From contig JAAEAF010000104.1 in assembly GCA_011037195.1 (NCBI GenBank), positions 431,194 to 495,193 of the forward strand: 64,000 nucleotides of DNA, in the 5' to 3' direction. The translations under genes were made by a program, and so were the position numbers. This document shows, one piece after another, positions 25,450 through 37,694 of the stretch. A model generated the notes under the pieces. The model had not been told where the DNA came from, made no database searches, and saw nothing but the letters and a program-made list of their open reading frames with translations. The stretch is from Triatoma infestans (lineage: Eukaryota; Arthropoda; Insecta; Hemiptera; Reduviidae). The stretch's first letter is position 1. Each line of letters opens with the position of its first letter.

Positions 25450-27407
25450 TCTAGAATTCAATCATATATAGAGTAACACATTAATAACATTAAAACGATG
25501 AATGATAATTTATTTATTTATTTTGATTAGAAGTGCATATATCAGAGAGATAACACGGATTTGGATTTCATCTATGGAAAGTTTGATAACTGTGAAGATA
25601 ATTAATAAGAAGCCATTAAAGTGATCACAACTTTGAGATTTGCATAAGATTTGGTATTTTTAGGGTTTCAAAAAGCGTCAGATGATTTCTTTAATTAAAT
25701 AATAATAAATGCCCCGATTTTTTTTTCAAAATTGCGATAACTTTTCTAACTTCTGACTTCGAAGTACTAACTTCTGCTTTTTCGAATTCGACTAGCTGTT
25801 GCTAAAAAAAATTGTTAAAAAAACAAAAGTAAAGAAAAAATTGCAACCAAAAATAAAAGTTACCAAAAAATGAAATCAAATGAAAGGTAGCAGAATTTGT
25901 ACTACAATATGAATATTAATTTTTTTCTTAGGCTTTCAGAAAGAGGGATGGACAAGGAATAGGCCAAAATGCTTTTGTTAAGGAATCACTACTTTTAAGT
26001 GAGGAGCAATATATTTTCTTGCTAACAAAAAAACTAACTTATAAACAATTATCACAGATAAATCAATTACTATACTACCGTAGATAACATTTTAAACTAT
26101 GTACCATCTTACGCAACTTTATAACTTATTTTATTTTTTAAATTATCAATTGGAACAGAAAAAAATGATATGACTAATTAAAATCTTATACTATTATTAC
26201 ATTACAAAGTTGACATTAAATTTAAACAAATATGAAACGTAAGCAGAATATGAACTGCAATATGAATACCGATCGATTTTTTCCTAGGCTCTCAGAAAGA
26301 GCGATGGGCAAGGAATGGTTTAAAATTGCTTTTGTTTACAAATCATTATTTTGTAAGTGAGGAAGCATTCGTTTTCTTACTAGTGTACTGGGAAAAGCAT
26401 GATTTCTGGCTCACCTAGAAAGTAAAACGTAAAGTAACTTGACCTTGACAAGCGAACAGGTAGTTTGAGTCGAGGATAATTAGTTTTCCTTTAGTGGGAA
26501 GAAGCTTCAATGGCTTTGCTTTACTGTATTCTAACTTCAATAATTACTGAAGGAGAAAAGCTATTCTTAAAATGCTATAAGAATCTGAATGCATTAAGTG
26601 AAAGAACATTTCTAAGCTTTAGATGTTACTTTTTAACAATAAAAAATGTATCTGAGAAATAAAAAAAAAACTAGATATTTGAATAATACTTTTCACTTTG
26701 TTTTTTTAAGTAAATAATTTAGAGGGGAAATGCATCACCAACTTCATCAGCCTAAAAATTTCAATATAATCAGTACGGTAGGTGACGGAAATTTAGTGTT
26801 GAAATCAACTCTATGATGTAAACTTGGTAGCTACACAATGATAATGGATGAGAAGCCGAAATCGTCAGAACCAACAAAATGAAGCATGATACGATGGATA
26901 AAATCATAGACAAAACATTTCGGGTTGTAAAACAGACAAATTAAATTTAATAGCTGTGTAATTTAAAGAAATAAAATTCTGAAATTTAATAGGATAAAAT
27001 GTAAGTTCTCTTTAAATTTTATAGAAAAATAGAAAACAAAAATCAAACTATATTTATAATTTTAGGGCAACATTTTGACTAAAATGTGTGTTAAAACGTA
27101 AAAAAGTTAATTCACAAAATAAATTACTTCCTAAATTTTATACCGGAAGAAACCGGTAAATCCTCGAAGGAAATAGTTGACACATGGTAAAAAATGTTGA
27201 ATAATCAAAGCATAAACAACTGCATGACAATCTTTTGCCTAGAATTGCAGGGGTTGAAGCTTGCAAAAAAAATATATAAATATGTTTTAATCAATAAAAA
27301 AAAATATAATGCTTATAATTTAACAGATATTAGTAAATCTGCAAAATAGAAAATAATATGAATGGAAACATGATTTACAGAATAATAAAGATTAAATAAA
27401 AAATTAC

Positions 27408-27500
27408 CTTAAAATATATAGATCTTTGAATTTCAAATAACTTTAGCATATCAGTACAGAAACGTCAGTTCTGTTCTTCCCGAACAAAACCACGTGAATG
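27408..27500 (-). other. Possible 5' UTR exon of PPAT
   Basis: On the minus strand a donor reads TTTTAAG|GTAATT (junction at 27407/27408). An acceptor TTCTAG lies one base before the PPAT ATG (25451-25452). Joining them would give a 5' UTR intron of about 1.96 kb and place the PPAT start site within about 250 bp of PAICS. The upper edge of the exon is a guess. This is inference from splice signals only; an upstream ATG within it would open a short overlapping frame. Confidence 0.3.
27491..27496. promoter_or_regulatory. CACGTG E-box between PPAT and PAICS
   Basis: A perfect palindromic E-box lies 247 bp upstream of the PAICS start codon. CACGTG is the Myc/Max-type site, and vertebrate PPAT/PAICS is an established Myc-responsive locus. 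Function here is inferred; one hexamer can occur by chance. Confidence 0.4.
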
Positions 27501-27743
27501 AATCAACAGGTTGCTACCATTGGCTACTTTGTTTGTTTGTATATTGCAGGATACCTAAGGATAAATTGAAGTGGTGGGGTTATTACTTAGGGGAGGAGCA
27601 ATTCTCATTGATAATGCACGCTTGATAAAACAGGATTGGTTCTAACTGAAAGTATCGGTTACTATTTAAGATTTAAATTCCCCACTACTTTATCAATTAG
27701 TTAGCAGTTGATTCTTGTCCTTGCAGGTTATAGAGAAGTAATC

Positions 27744-30700
27744 ATGTCTGTAGAAGGTATGATTTTGTTTATTTTATTGTACCTTAGAACATAAAATTTG
27801 TTGGTGGACTGTATATTAAATTTGAAATAAATATGGTTTCATTTCTAATTTTTCAGATGTCTTAACTTAGTAGGAAAGTTGGCATTACAATGTTATTACT
27901 GCTACATGTTTAATTTAAGTTAAAATCTGCTGATGTTCGGATTATTTATAAGGGCTAAACTTTATTATAATTTAATTAGGAAAACAATGAATTAGGTTTT
28001 AAAAGGCCTAAAATATTTGACAAATGTAAATAAATTGTGGGTTTTAAGTGATAAATTGCTCATAGTAATTGAAAAAGTGGCAGTCCCTTTCATAACTTAG
28101 CGTTTAAGATTTTTACCTGAATTAATATAGTAGCAACGGTATATCAATCTAGTTATGACAATCCGTACTGTTTGGTATCGTATTACAGAAAAGCAGTTGA
28201 GGAGGTAATGAGCATTTGTCAAGTTCATAGCTTCATAAGATATTGGAAACCAAAGCTGAACTTAAAATACAATAGAAATTCATTAGAAGATACTTTTATT
28301 ATAATTTTTCATCAGTTTATTACATTATATTTTGAAAGTTTACTGCTTATTTTTTTCAAATCTAGTGTCTAATTACTAACAGATTTTAACTTTACCTTCG
28401 AAAAACGAATCATTATTTGTTATATCAGTCATACATGGCAGGCTCTCAGGGTATCATTATCACTACCAAAACCTCTCAGTTGTTGTAGTGGTTGGAAAAA
28501 ACCTCTCAGACCACAATGTGGCTACAAAAGAACAAAGAAAACAGCCAGACCGGTTTTAGAATAATACTCCACACTCCCTTCTACTAAGATTCCTAGTAAT
28601 CTGAACAAATCTGACAACATAGCAAATAGCGTAAGACTTGATTACTGATAATATAGTTTCAATTGAATCAAGATCTCTTATTAGTTTCTGTTGAAACAAT
28701 ATCTTGTTAAGACATGCTGTTCTATCCAAAGATCCTAAACCCAATCTCCTCACAACTCAAACATAATATGTTTGATTTTGTATTTGTCATAATATGGATA
28801 ATGATTCCCTCTACAATCTCTACAAAAAGGTCTGGCAAGAGACTCATTAGAGATGTCTCTTTGAACCATAGTGCCCAGTAAGGGACTAATCAGGTGTCTA
28901 TGAGAAGGTCCGTGAGGAGCAAGCAATATCGCACTATTAGCCTATGATACCATCCAATCGAACATTGTTTTATTAAAGATTTTTTTCGTGATAGCTTGCT
29001 TCTTTTCGTGGTCATCGACCGGTTTCTGGTGTTCGCCCATCGTCAAGATGTATTGTCAAAACATTGTGATAACATAAACTTGCAAGAGCAAATTTAAATT
29101 ATACTCCAATTCGCTCTATGTAAGTCTTTGTTATCACACTGTTTTGACAAAAATATCCCGAAGATCGGCGAACGCCCGAAACCGGTCGGTGACCAGAAAA
29201 GAAGCAGGTGTCACGGAAAATATCTCTGATGCTTACCAGTTCTGCGGACCCAACCACAACAACTTTGTTTTATTATTAATTCATACCAGTGTTGAAGGGG
29301 AGCCTTATCAAAATAAAAAATATGGCGCAAATTTTGTTGTTGTTCAGTTGAATAGAAAAGTGGCTACCTCCAAAGAAGGGTGTCACACCAAAGTGGATTA
29401 CACACCTGATCTGTATAGTCAGATATCATTCAGTTAATTCATTGGACCCACAGAATTGACATATTTATAAAAATGCCATTCCTATAGATTCCTTTCAGTA
29501 TTTTTTTCCACCTGATGAAAAAAAGGGTATTAAAAACCTAATAAAATATTGTATTTGTAATACATAAGGAATGTATCTTACTATTTTATCACAATTTAAA
29601 GCTGCTTCGGTTGGAAATTAAAAGTTACAAATTATTTTTACTTCTTGTAAATTATATGTCTAATGTAAATATACAGTCTCCAAATTTGCCTTAATTCATT
29701 TTTCAAATATTTTCGGGTGGGCCTCATTCGCTAGTGGGTCCCTAGTTAAAATGTTATCATTTAACCCTTTCGGTATCTAACGTTAATACCGCTACCAACA
29801 AGATTGTATAGATCAATTGATCTGGGATTTCTAAGGTGCCATGCATTTTAATCAAAGTATAATGTAGATATTTATAAAAATGCCAATCTTTGAGTATATA
29901 TGACCTGACTTTTTTTTCTAGATCTTTCATTATCTTCCAAAATAAAACCGAAATTCTCATATGCAACATTCCAAGTTTACCACCCTTTTCAGGGTTCCCA
30001 ATTTAGATTAATTTACTCTACATTTTGATTAATTTTATGTATATATTTTGATAGATATTTGGCGCAGTGCTGGTAATTTTTACTTTTTTTTCCAAAATGA
30101 AACAGACTGGCATGTAAATATCTGTGTCTCTATTTCCATATATATATAAATATAATGAAAAAATAAGATATTACACTGGTTTATTCAAGCGAAAATTCTC
30201 TGCTTTATACAAATTGGTCCTTTTTCAAAGAAAACTTGGATTCAAGAAAATTTTAAGAAATTTTATCATGTAGCATATTTTTGTATTCGTTCAGAGTGAT
30301 ATAAGATAGATCGGGAAAAACATACATCTGTTCATTTTTAGAACCATTAAAAAATTCTTCTATTTGCTTAGGGTACAAGCTCGGAAAGTTGGTTATTGAA
30401 GGGAAGACAAAGAAAGTCTATAGCGTAGAAGGACATCCAAATGATGTTATACTAATTAGCAAGGACAGAATTACTGCTGGGGATGGTGTAAAAGCTCATG
30501 AATTGAAAGGAAAAGCTGCAATATCTACAGAAACAAATGCAAAAGTTTTTGCTTTATTAAATGCAGTAGGTAAGCAGGTTAATATCATTGTTAATAAATT
30601 ATTGTATTATAAATATATATTTGGCACCAAATATATTTAACTCTCTCTGTTTCAGGGTTAAAGACTTCGTTTGTAAAAACTGTAGGTGAAACAGCTTTTC

Positions 30701-33700
30701 TTGCAAAAAAATGTGAAATGATTCCCATTGAGTGGGTTACTCGAAGACTTGCCACAGGTTCTTTTCTCAAACGAAATCCTGGGGTGCCTGAAGGTTTTCG
30801 CTTCAACCCTCCTCTGCAAGAAACATTTTTCAAGGTACAATAATAGTCTTCAATTGGTTCTTCATATATTTTCAATAGAATCAAGATCTTTGCTTCTGCT
30901 ACTATATATTTTTAATCGAATCAAGATCTTGTTATTAATGTTCAATAATGTATTGGAATAGTTCCCTAAACCAAACCACTAAACAAATTGGCATTTTTCT
31001 TGGACAGATATATTTATATATTTTTTTAAGCATTTAGTAGAGTGAGGTATAGCCATTTTTGAACGATATAAAAAAAAAATGTAAAAGTGGATTCTGAAGT
31101 CCCGATAATTAATCATCTTGGCTTCCCAGCTTATAGTTATGCACACTGACACCTATTAATAAGTCTCAAATAAAAAGAAGATCCTCCTGCAGTTTGGGCT
31201 TTAGGAGTTAGTTGATGTGTAAAGGTACTTGCATGTTGTGCATCGATGCCTAAAACCTACACATTCACCTGAAATTTCTGGCACTTCTCACGTCTCCTTG
31301 TGATATTGACTAAAAGAACGTCTGAACTCTTTGTCCAATAGCGAAAGAACGGTGTAAAATATTTGAACGATGAAAGACATTTTGTGTGATGGATAAATTG
31401 ATAAAAACACTGCTTTCATTTTTATCAAGCTATGTGTTAAAAACGCAACACTATTGTAATGATCTTTGAATTAAAGGTTGGGTATGAAATTAAAGATAGA
31501 CAAAATTGAACATCGTTGTAAGGTGGATATATCTTCTTTTTAATTGTTTGTCATTTAGTTATTATTGAACTGTCACAGTTATTATTTCAATGTGGACATT
31601 GAAAGAAAAGAATGTGTAAAATATTAGTAAAGTAAAAACTTAGTATAGCTTTTCTTTAATCGGAAACCAAAACTGTTACAATCTTCATAAATCGATCTCT
31701 TTAATTTTTCTTTAGAAGTGTTTAAATAATTTACATTTAAGTAAAATATAATGTAAGCGAAATTTCATATCTCTTAAATGGATGAAAAAAATATTGTTTT
31801 TAACTTTTAAAATGGTCAGATAGTTGAAGTTGTTTATATCACTAATCTAATTTGCGTCACTGTATTGCAAGGAAGATTTTAATTATGAAATCAAAATGTA
31901 ATTGATAACATTAGATAACCTCTGACATTGAACCTTTCTCTTTTGCCTTCATTTCATTTTATTTTTTTAACTTTAATCTTAGGTAAATGTTATCATGATA
32001 GGACCTTTGACTAATTTACGATTTTTGTGTCGTAATTCATTTACTTACAAACATGTATTTGGCCCTGTTCAAAAACAAAAAAAATTATTATGCAATTTGT
32101 TTTTTTATTTAGTTTTATTTTTAATTTTACGCACAAAAAATCGTTTTATCTTATAAAAATATTTTCTAATTATTTATACAAGTAGAATAAATGACTAAGG
32201 AACAAGCTTTCCTCATCCGAGTACGGAACCTCAGAAATAGAAGAACTTATTTTCTGTTAAGTTTAATATATTTAAACAAAGATAAGCGAACACCTGGAAC
32301 CGGTCCTTGATCATAAAAAAACAGACTCTTGGAAGAAACTGTTGTTTTGCAGCACCTCGAACCAATCCCCAATCCCCAATCCATTTATTTCAAGTTTTAG
32401 TATAATACTAAGATTTTAATATTTTATGTGGAAGTCATAGACAAAGAGTTTGAATAAAAAAAAAAAAGAACTGTAAAGCTTATTTAATTAAAAAAAAAAT
32501 CAAAATATTCTGTTAATAGAAAATAATTCTTGATACAAAATAATTTTGTTACAATCAAGTTTAATTTTTTTTTCTGCTCTGTTCTTACAAATTTATACTT
32601 GCTTTATCTTAATTATTAAAATCTTAGTAGAATCTTACTAAAATTTTAGTATTATACTAAAACTTGAATTAAATTTGTCTGGATTGTTGGGGCCATAGTG
32701 CTGAAAAGCATAGAGATTTTTTCCAAGATAGCCTGTTTATTACTGGACAATGACCAGTTCCGAGTGTTTATTTATCTTAATCGCTAATCTGTGATATCAC
32801 TGTTAAGACAATCTAATGATAGGTGAACACCCAAAACCGGTCGATGACTAAAACATGAAGCAAGTTTACATAGAAATAAATCTCTGATGAATTAATGAAT
32901 ATTAGTTACTGAAAACAGAAGCAGACGCAGAATTTTTTTTCTGGGGGGAGCTTGTAAGAAGGTAGATAATTGAAAAATAGAACATACTACAATTTTATTG
33001 ATGAAAATATTTCCATAGTTGATTTTATGTTTGCCAAAATTTCGCAGACAACAACACCAACTTAATGAAAATTATTGTACTGTTATAAGTAGGATATATA
33101 ATATATTTTTAGAATTTTACATTCAAGAATCCTTTTAGCTTTCTTAAAAATTATTATTATTCCCGTTGTAAGAGAAAGTATTGCATTTGTTTCAGATCTT
33201 TGAATTTTGTTGAATTGAGTTCTAAGTGAAATTTCAGTTTTGAGAGATACCTTTGAATAATTCATTTCAGAAAATGCTGGCTGTGTAGATATGGACGAAG
33301 TTCATACTTTATTCTTATTTAGGAGTAAATCAGGGACCCGCTACAAATGTTTTGAGTCAACAGGGACTACCACTAAACCCGTAAAACCGAAAATACCACT
33401 TTAATCTCTCTCTCTTTTATTAATTTTTTTTTTTTAAGTTATTCGCTGTTTTCTCAAAAAGTGCTCCAGCAATTTTCTTTAAATTTTGTTTACTTTTGGA
33501 ATCCCATATTTTAGTTGAGCCAAAACTTCATCTCGCTAACCCTTTGAAACCCTAGTACATATTAACCACAATAATTCTTATTCGCATATACAATTATTAA
33601 TTATATTTTTCTTATTTTTGAATGAGTAATAGTAAAACTTTTGTTTATAGGCCAGATCTTAACTATCCTTTAATTTGCATTATATTTGATTATTAACTCC

Positions 33701-35174
33701 TAATTTTAAAACTATGAAAACTATCAACTTCAAAGATAATTTGCTGAGGCTAAGCATATATTTCGGAAATATGTAAAAGACGTAATCCTTTATTAATTTA
33801 ATTTTAATTCATTAAAAAAAAAAATGCTAAAATTGTAGCACTAATAAACTGCCACTTAAAACCGCTAAATTCAGAGACATAGAAAAAATATTCTTCAAGT
33901 CAGATATATTATTTTATCAAGAAGTTATTCCTTGTTATCTTTATAAGTAGTTTAGAACTATAAACATAAATATTTAGAGCAATCATTGATAATAATATTT
34001 TTCCGTTTACTTTGCACTTATTTTTCTATCATTTTTATTTTTAGGACGATGCCAACCACGATCCGCAGTGGTCAGAACAACAAATCATTGCTGCTAACTT
34101 TAAATTGAATGGGCTTACAATTACAAGACATGAGGTTGACATAATGAGACGCACTACTATAACTGTTTTTGAAGTTTTAGAAAAGGCCTGGGCTTCTCGT
34201 AATTGTGCCTTGATTGATATGAAAATTGAATTTGGTGTAGATTCCACCGGTAATTTTTTTTTTTTTTAATTTTTCCTAAGCCATTCAGTTAAAATATATT
34301 TTTTTTAATGGAATTTTTGGTATCTTTACTTTAGGAGAAATACTTGTTTCTGATATAATTGATTCGGATTCTTGGAGACTTTGGCCATCTGGTGACAAGA
34401 GGTTGATGAAAGATAAGCAAGTTTATCGTAATCTAAGTAATGTGACTGAGCAAGATCTAGAAACTATCAAAAGTAATTTTAAATGGATTTCAGACCAACT
34501 TGATTATTTTGTAGCTCCAACAACCTCCTTAGTATGATTTTTTTTATATTTTTCATAAACTTTAAAAAGATTTTTCTATAATATAGTGCCTTAAAAATAG
34601 AAATATAAGCATTTTCTTTTAGGCTGCAATTCTCATGGGTTCTCCATCGGATGAAGAATATTGCAGAAAAATTCAGAAATCATGTGAAGCACTTGGTTTG
34701 CCTAGTGAGCTAAGAGTAACCTCAGCTCATAAAGGAACAGAAGAAACATTGAAAATATTAGCCGAATATGAAGGATGTGGACGTGATGTTGTGTTGATCG
34801 CAGTTGCTGGTAGAAGTAATGGGCTTGGACCGGTGCTCTCTGGAAATACTGTATTGCCAGTAATAAATTGTCCCCCTGTTAATAGTTCTAATATAACTCA
34901 AGATATTTGGTCATCCCTAAATGTTCCTTCTGGTAATTCAATTAATTTTATACTCATAATATATATATTATATACAAATTTTAGGACATTACTTATGATT
35001 GGAATGATTTCAGGACTGGGTTGTACAACTGTGGTTTACCCTGAAGCTGCAGCTTTAGCTGCCGTACAGATTCATGCTCTTCATGACCATCTTCTTTGGA
35101 GTAAATTAAGAATAAAAGCTTTAAATACATTTGTTTCATTGAAAAAGTCTGATAAAGCTATTTCTAACAAATAG
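27744..35174 (+). CDS. PAICS: Bifunctional AIR carboxylase / SAICAR synthetase (PAICS)
   Basis: PAICS carries out steps 6 and 7 of purine synthesis: carboxylation of AIR, then ATP-dependent aspartate addition to give SAICAR. Seven exons fit in phase: 27744-27756, 30372-30569, 30656-30834, 34045-34249, 34335-34531, 34623-34932 and 35014-35174. The total is 1263 nt, 420 aa (human 425). The first exon codes only MSVE plus one base. The N-terminal synthetase domain shows [48 protein letters not shown] and DMKIEFGVD. The C-terminal carboxylase (PurE-type) domain shows [39 protein letters not shown] and GLGCTTV. The domains meet at the exon 5/6 junction. Introns 1 and 3 hold inverted-repeat elements. 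It is head to head with PPAT. Confidence 0.93.
29013..29050 (-). ncRNA. Hammerhead-ribozyme-like core, element A left arm
   Basis: Reading minus: stem I strand CATC, box TTGACGA (canonical CUGANGA with C3 changed), T, a short stem-loop (TGG..CCA), GAAAC, CGGTC, then GATG, which pairs with CATC to close stem I. The ACCGGT before the cleavage C is self-complementary, as in dimer-type hammerheads of Penelope-like elements. Not folded or tested. Confidence 0.4.
29154..29191 (+). ncRNA. Hammerhead-ribozyme-like core, element A right arm
   Basis: Reading plus: TATC, box CCGAAGA (one change from CUGANGA), T, a CGGC-GAAC-GCC stem-loop, C, GAAAC, CGGTC, then GGTG, which can pair with TATC using G-T wobbles. 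Same architecture as the left arm, with a different core substitution. Confidence 0.35.
32390..32667. repeat. MITE-like element with terminal inverted repeats (PAICS intron 3)
   Basis: The left arm starts TCAAGTTTTAGTATAATAC at 32390. The right arm ends with its reverse complement GTATTATACTAAAACTTGA near 32667. Inner blocks (AAGATTTTAAT and ATTAAAATCTT) also match, with about 20 bp extra in the right arm. The inside is A/T-rich and non-coding. No convincing target duplication was seen. Confidence 0.55.
32685..32900. repeat. Inverted-repeat element B (decayed) in PAICS intron 3
   Basis: A diverged relative of element A. The left edge TTGTTGGGGCCATAGTGCTG and GAGATTTTTTCCAAGATAGC mirror the right-edge pattern of element A. 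The right arm has GGTGAACACCCAAAACCGG and TCGATGACTAAAACATGAAG. A further arm-like fragment (AAGCGAACACCTGGAACCGG) lies at about 32280-32310. The plus-strand hammerhead-like core at 32811-32848 is degraded (CTAATGA, AAAAC). Confidence 0.6.
32811..32848 (+). ncRNA. Degenerate hammerhead-like core, element B
   Basis: Box CTAATGA (CUGANGA with G to A), T, AGGT-GAAC-ACC, C, AAAAC in place of GAAAC, CGGTC, GATG. Two core changes make activity unlikely. It is useful mainly as a third family member showing the same layout. Confidence 0.25.
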
Positions 35175-35199
35175 GAATTGAAATTTGTAAAGTTCCATA

Positions 35200-35205
35200 A
35201 ATAAA
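35200..35205 (+). terminator. Poly-A signal of PAICS
   Basis: A canonical AATAAA lies 25 nt after the PAICS stop codon and is followed by a T-rich stretch. Confidence 0.6.
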
Positions 35206-36287
35206 TTGCAGTTATTGCTTATTTCTTTTATTTTTCACGGAATCCATATCAGTTTTCTAATCGAATTATGAGTTTTCTAAGTACATAAAAAAAGTACTCA
35301 CCTTTACCCTTATAAAACAGAGAAAGAAATCACTAAATGAATTTGAGTTCATAAATCAATAAATACTCCCCATGTATAATTTACTCCTCAATGTACAGTT
35401 TAATTAAATGTGCTATCATATTGATAAAAATAAATAAATAAACTTTCCGATTCACGTCATGAAATTTAACAAAAATACTGTTAGTAGATATCATATCTCT
35501 CTATGTGAAAAATGAAATAGAAAAAAAAGCAAATTTTATTTGAAGTACTCATTATGTGGAAAATCGAATGGAAAAATGTAAATATAATGAAGTTATTATT
35601 GGTGAAAAATGAATGGACCCGGTCTATAAAATAAAATTCGTGATGTGAATATATTGTAAGTATGTCATGATATGTTAGAAGAAATAAGGAAAATGTTATC
35701 GCATTTTAAATTAAGTACTGTTCATTCTCTCCTGATTTATTAAGTGACTTCAATTTTTACTTTTCCTTCTTCTTATATCTGAATGGGAAATTTTGGCAGT
35801 TAGATCAAGTCTTTAAAGTACAAATTTACATCTCGTAAAAGGAAATAACAAAAGAATATAATGAAAGACATACATTTGAAAGTGCTCCAGTTGTCATTTT
35901 TATAAAGATAATACGCAAAAACAATGTATATAAACAAAATATACTGAAAATAAAATATATATAATTAATAACTTGATAGAATAAACTTTAAAAGTTAAAA
36001 AGTTTTTTGTTTGGTCCCAGCCAACCTACATTTTGCTTATTTTAATTTAGGCTCCATTAGGGCTAAACGTGTAGCTAAGAGCAATAGATATCTCGGCGTT
36101 TCACCATAACGACAGTCTTGTATTACCTTTAAAACTTTTTTTTTTTTGTATTTGTTACATTTCTTTATATTATTTGAAAAAAAGTACATTTGTTCGTTTG
36201 GGTAGGTAAGTAATAAAAAGTTTGTTTTTAAAATATCTGATCCAAAAAACTAATTAATGGTTCCTTCCATATAATGATAATGGGAAA
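35206..36287. other. Gap downstream of PAICS, no gene seen
   Basis: AT-rich sequence without a conserved frame. A less AT-rich patch at 36010-36125 (GTCCCAGCCAACCTACA ... CACCATAACGACAGTC) may be an old repeat end, but no second copy was found in the window. Confidence 0.35.
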
Positions 36288-36829
36288 CAGTGGCGGCTAC
36301 TGGTATTCGCGATTGCGCGACTGAACCCCCAGCTATTTGAAGGAAAAAAGTAAAAAATTAAATAAAAAAGTAGTTCTTTTTTGATTTTATTTTCTTTCAT
36401 ATTTCAATTTCAAAAAAATATTTTCATTTTTATATTAGTTAGGAACATATGTCACACCAAAAATTGTATAAATAGTTATAAATTGAACAAAATTGTATTA
36501 ATGAAATGATCAGTCGTACAATTGGACACAAAAGAATAGGAACGTATATCAGTATAGGAGCTCCTTTAATATGTTCGTACAATGTACTGTACACTTAGTG
36601 AATTACATGTGTATCAGGAGATGTATAAAAAAGTAGGAAGCAGGGGGTTCACAGTTGGCAGTCGCGCTGGAGAATTTAGTATATATATATATGTATATAT
36701 AAAAAATTTCTTTGTGTTAGTATAGAAAAGTGTATGTTTTTATTAACTTTTTTAAAAAAGAGTGGGGGATTCTTGCGCGATGAACATTACTTACGATCTT
36801 AGAACGAACTTGTCCGATTTTACCCGGAG

Positions 36830-37690
36830 TTAAAAAAGTTGTTTTTAGCAAATGTTCTCTGTGTGCGTGTGTGTGCGCGCATGTGTACGTGCGCGGGTGT
36901 GTGTATATGTATGTGAACACCATAGCTCAAAAACGAAAAACCGTAGAAAGTTGAAACTTAATATTCCGTTTAGGTATCACCATGAGATCTGACCCTACGT
37001 TATCTGTCGAAATTCCTCAGCCGGAAGTACCAGTTTACTAGTACCATTTTCTCAAAAATGGCTCCGACGATTTTCTGGAAATTTGGTATATGAACTATAC
37101 ATACAAAGATCTACAACTTCTATTTGAAACATTTCTCCGGAAAAATTCATTTAAAGGCAGTTTTGAAGGAGGGGTTGGGTTAGGTTTCAGTCTAAAGTTC
37201 TATTTCGGTTCGCTATACAATTCTGTCATCTAAATAATATTAATAAGAATATAATATGTTGCTGAAATTCCGAGTTTGAAAAAATCGGATAACCGGAAGT
37301 GCGTTTACTTTACCACTTTACTAAATGATTTTTTCACTTTTTCGCCATTTTCTCAAAAATTGCTCCGACAATTTTCTTGAATCTTCTTACATAAACTAAA
37401 CATACAAAGATCTATAACTTTTATTTGAAACATTTGTCTGGTAAAATTCATTTAAGGGCACTTTTAGTGGAGGGATGGGGTTATATTATTCTCTAAAGTG
37501 CTCTCATATTTGATTATACAATTCTATCATCCAAACAAAATTAATTAGAAATAAATAGATGGCCAAAATTCTGAGTTTCAAGAAAATAGTAAACCGGAAG
37601 TGCGCTTTTACTGAACATTTTTTTCAGTTTTCGAAGAATTTCATTAAATTTGGTACACAACCTATAAAATTTGTCAATTATAATTTTGAG
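36830..37690 (-). repeat. ACCGGAAGT-type tandem-unit repeat, copy B
   Basis: Three units in minus orientation, each with an ATACAAAGATCTA block, TTTGAAACATTTCTCCGG, a (G)GGG patch, ATTCTGTCATC and CCGGAAGTGCG (near 37050, 37300 and 37595). The left end has the CA/GT module (TGTGTGCGTGTGTGTGCGCG at about 36861). The right end, ACAAATTTTATAGG read on the minus strand, abuts the SINE tail. Confidence 0.75.
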
Positions 37691-37694
37691 AACT

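Larger units (their letters stand above)
28965..29265. repeat. Inverted-repeat (foldback) element A in PAICS intron 1
   Basis: Two arms of about 100 bp face each other. The left arm (about 28980-29080) has GTCATCGACCGGTTTCTGG and GTCAAAACATTGTGATAACA. The right arm (about 29130-29225) has TGTTATCACACTGTTTTGAC, CGAACGCCCGAAACCGGTCG and GTGACCAGAAAAGAAGCA. The spacer is about 50-60 bp. Its outer right edge (CTGCGGACCCAACCACAACA) recurs near 10820. Hammerhead-like cores lie in both arms. Confidence 0.75.

Noticed and set aside
32905..32965. Possible hAT end (GCAGACGCAG, T run, CTGGGGGG)
   Set aside because: The pattern looks like a hAT terminus, but no partner end or target duplication was found nearby.
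36717..36923. 68-codon minus-strand frame rich in His and Thr
   Set aside because: It reads through the GT/CA module of repeat copy B.
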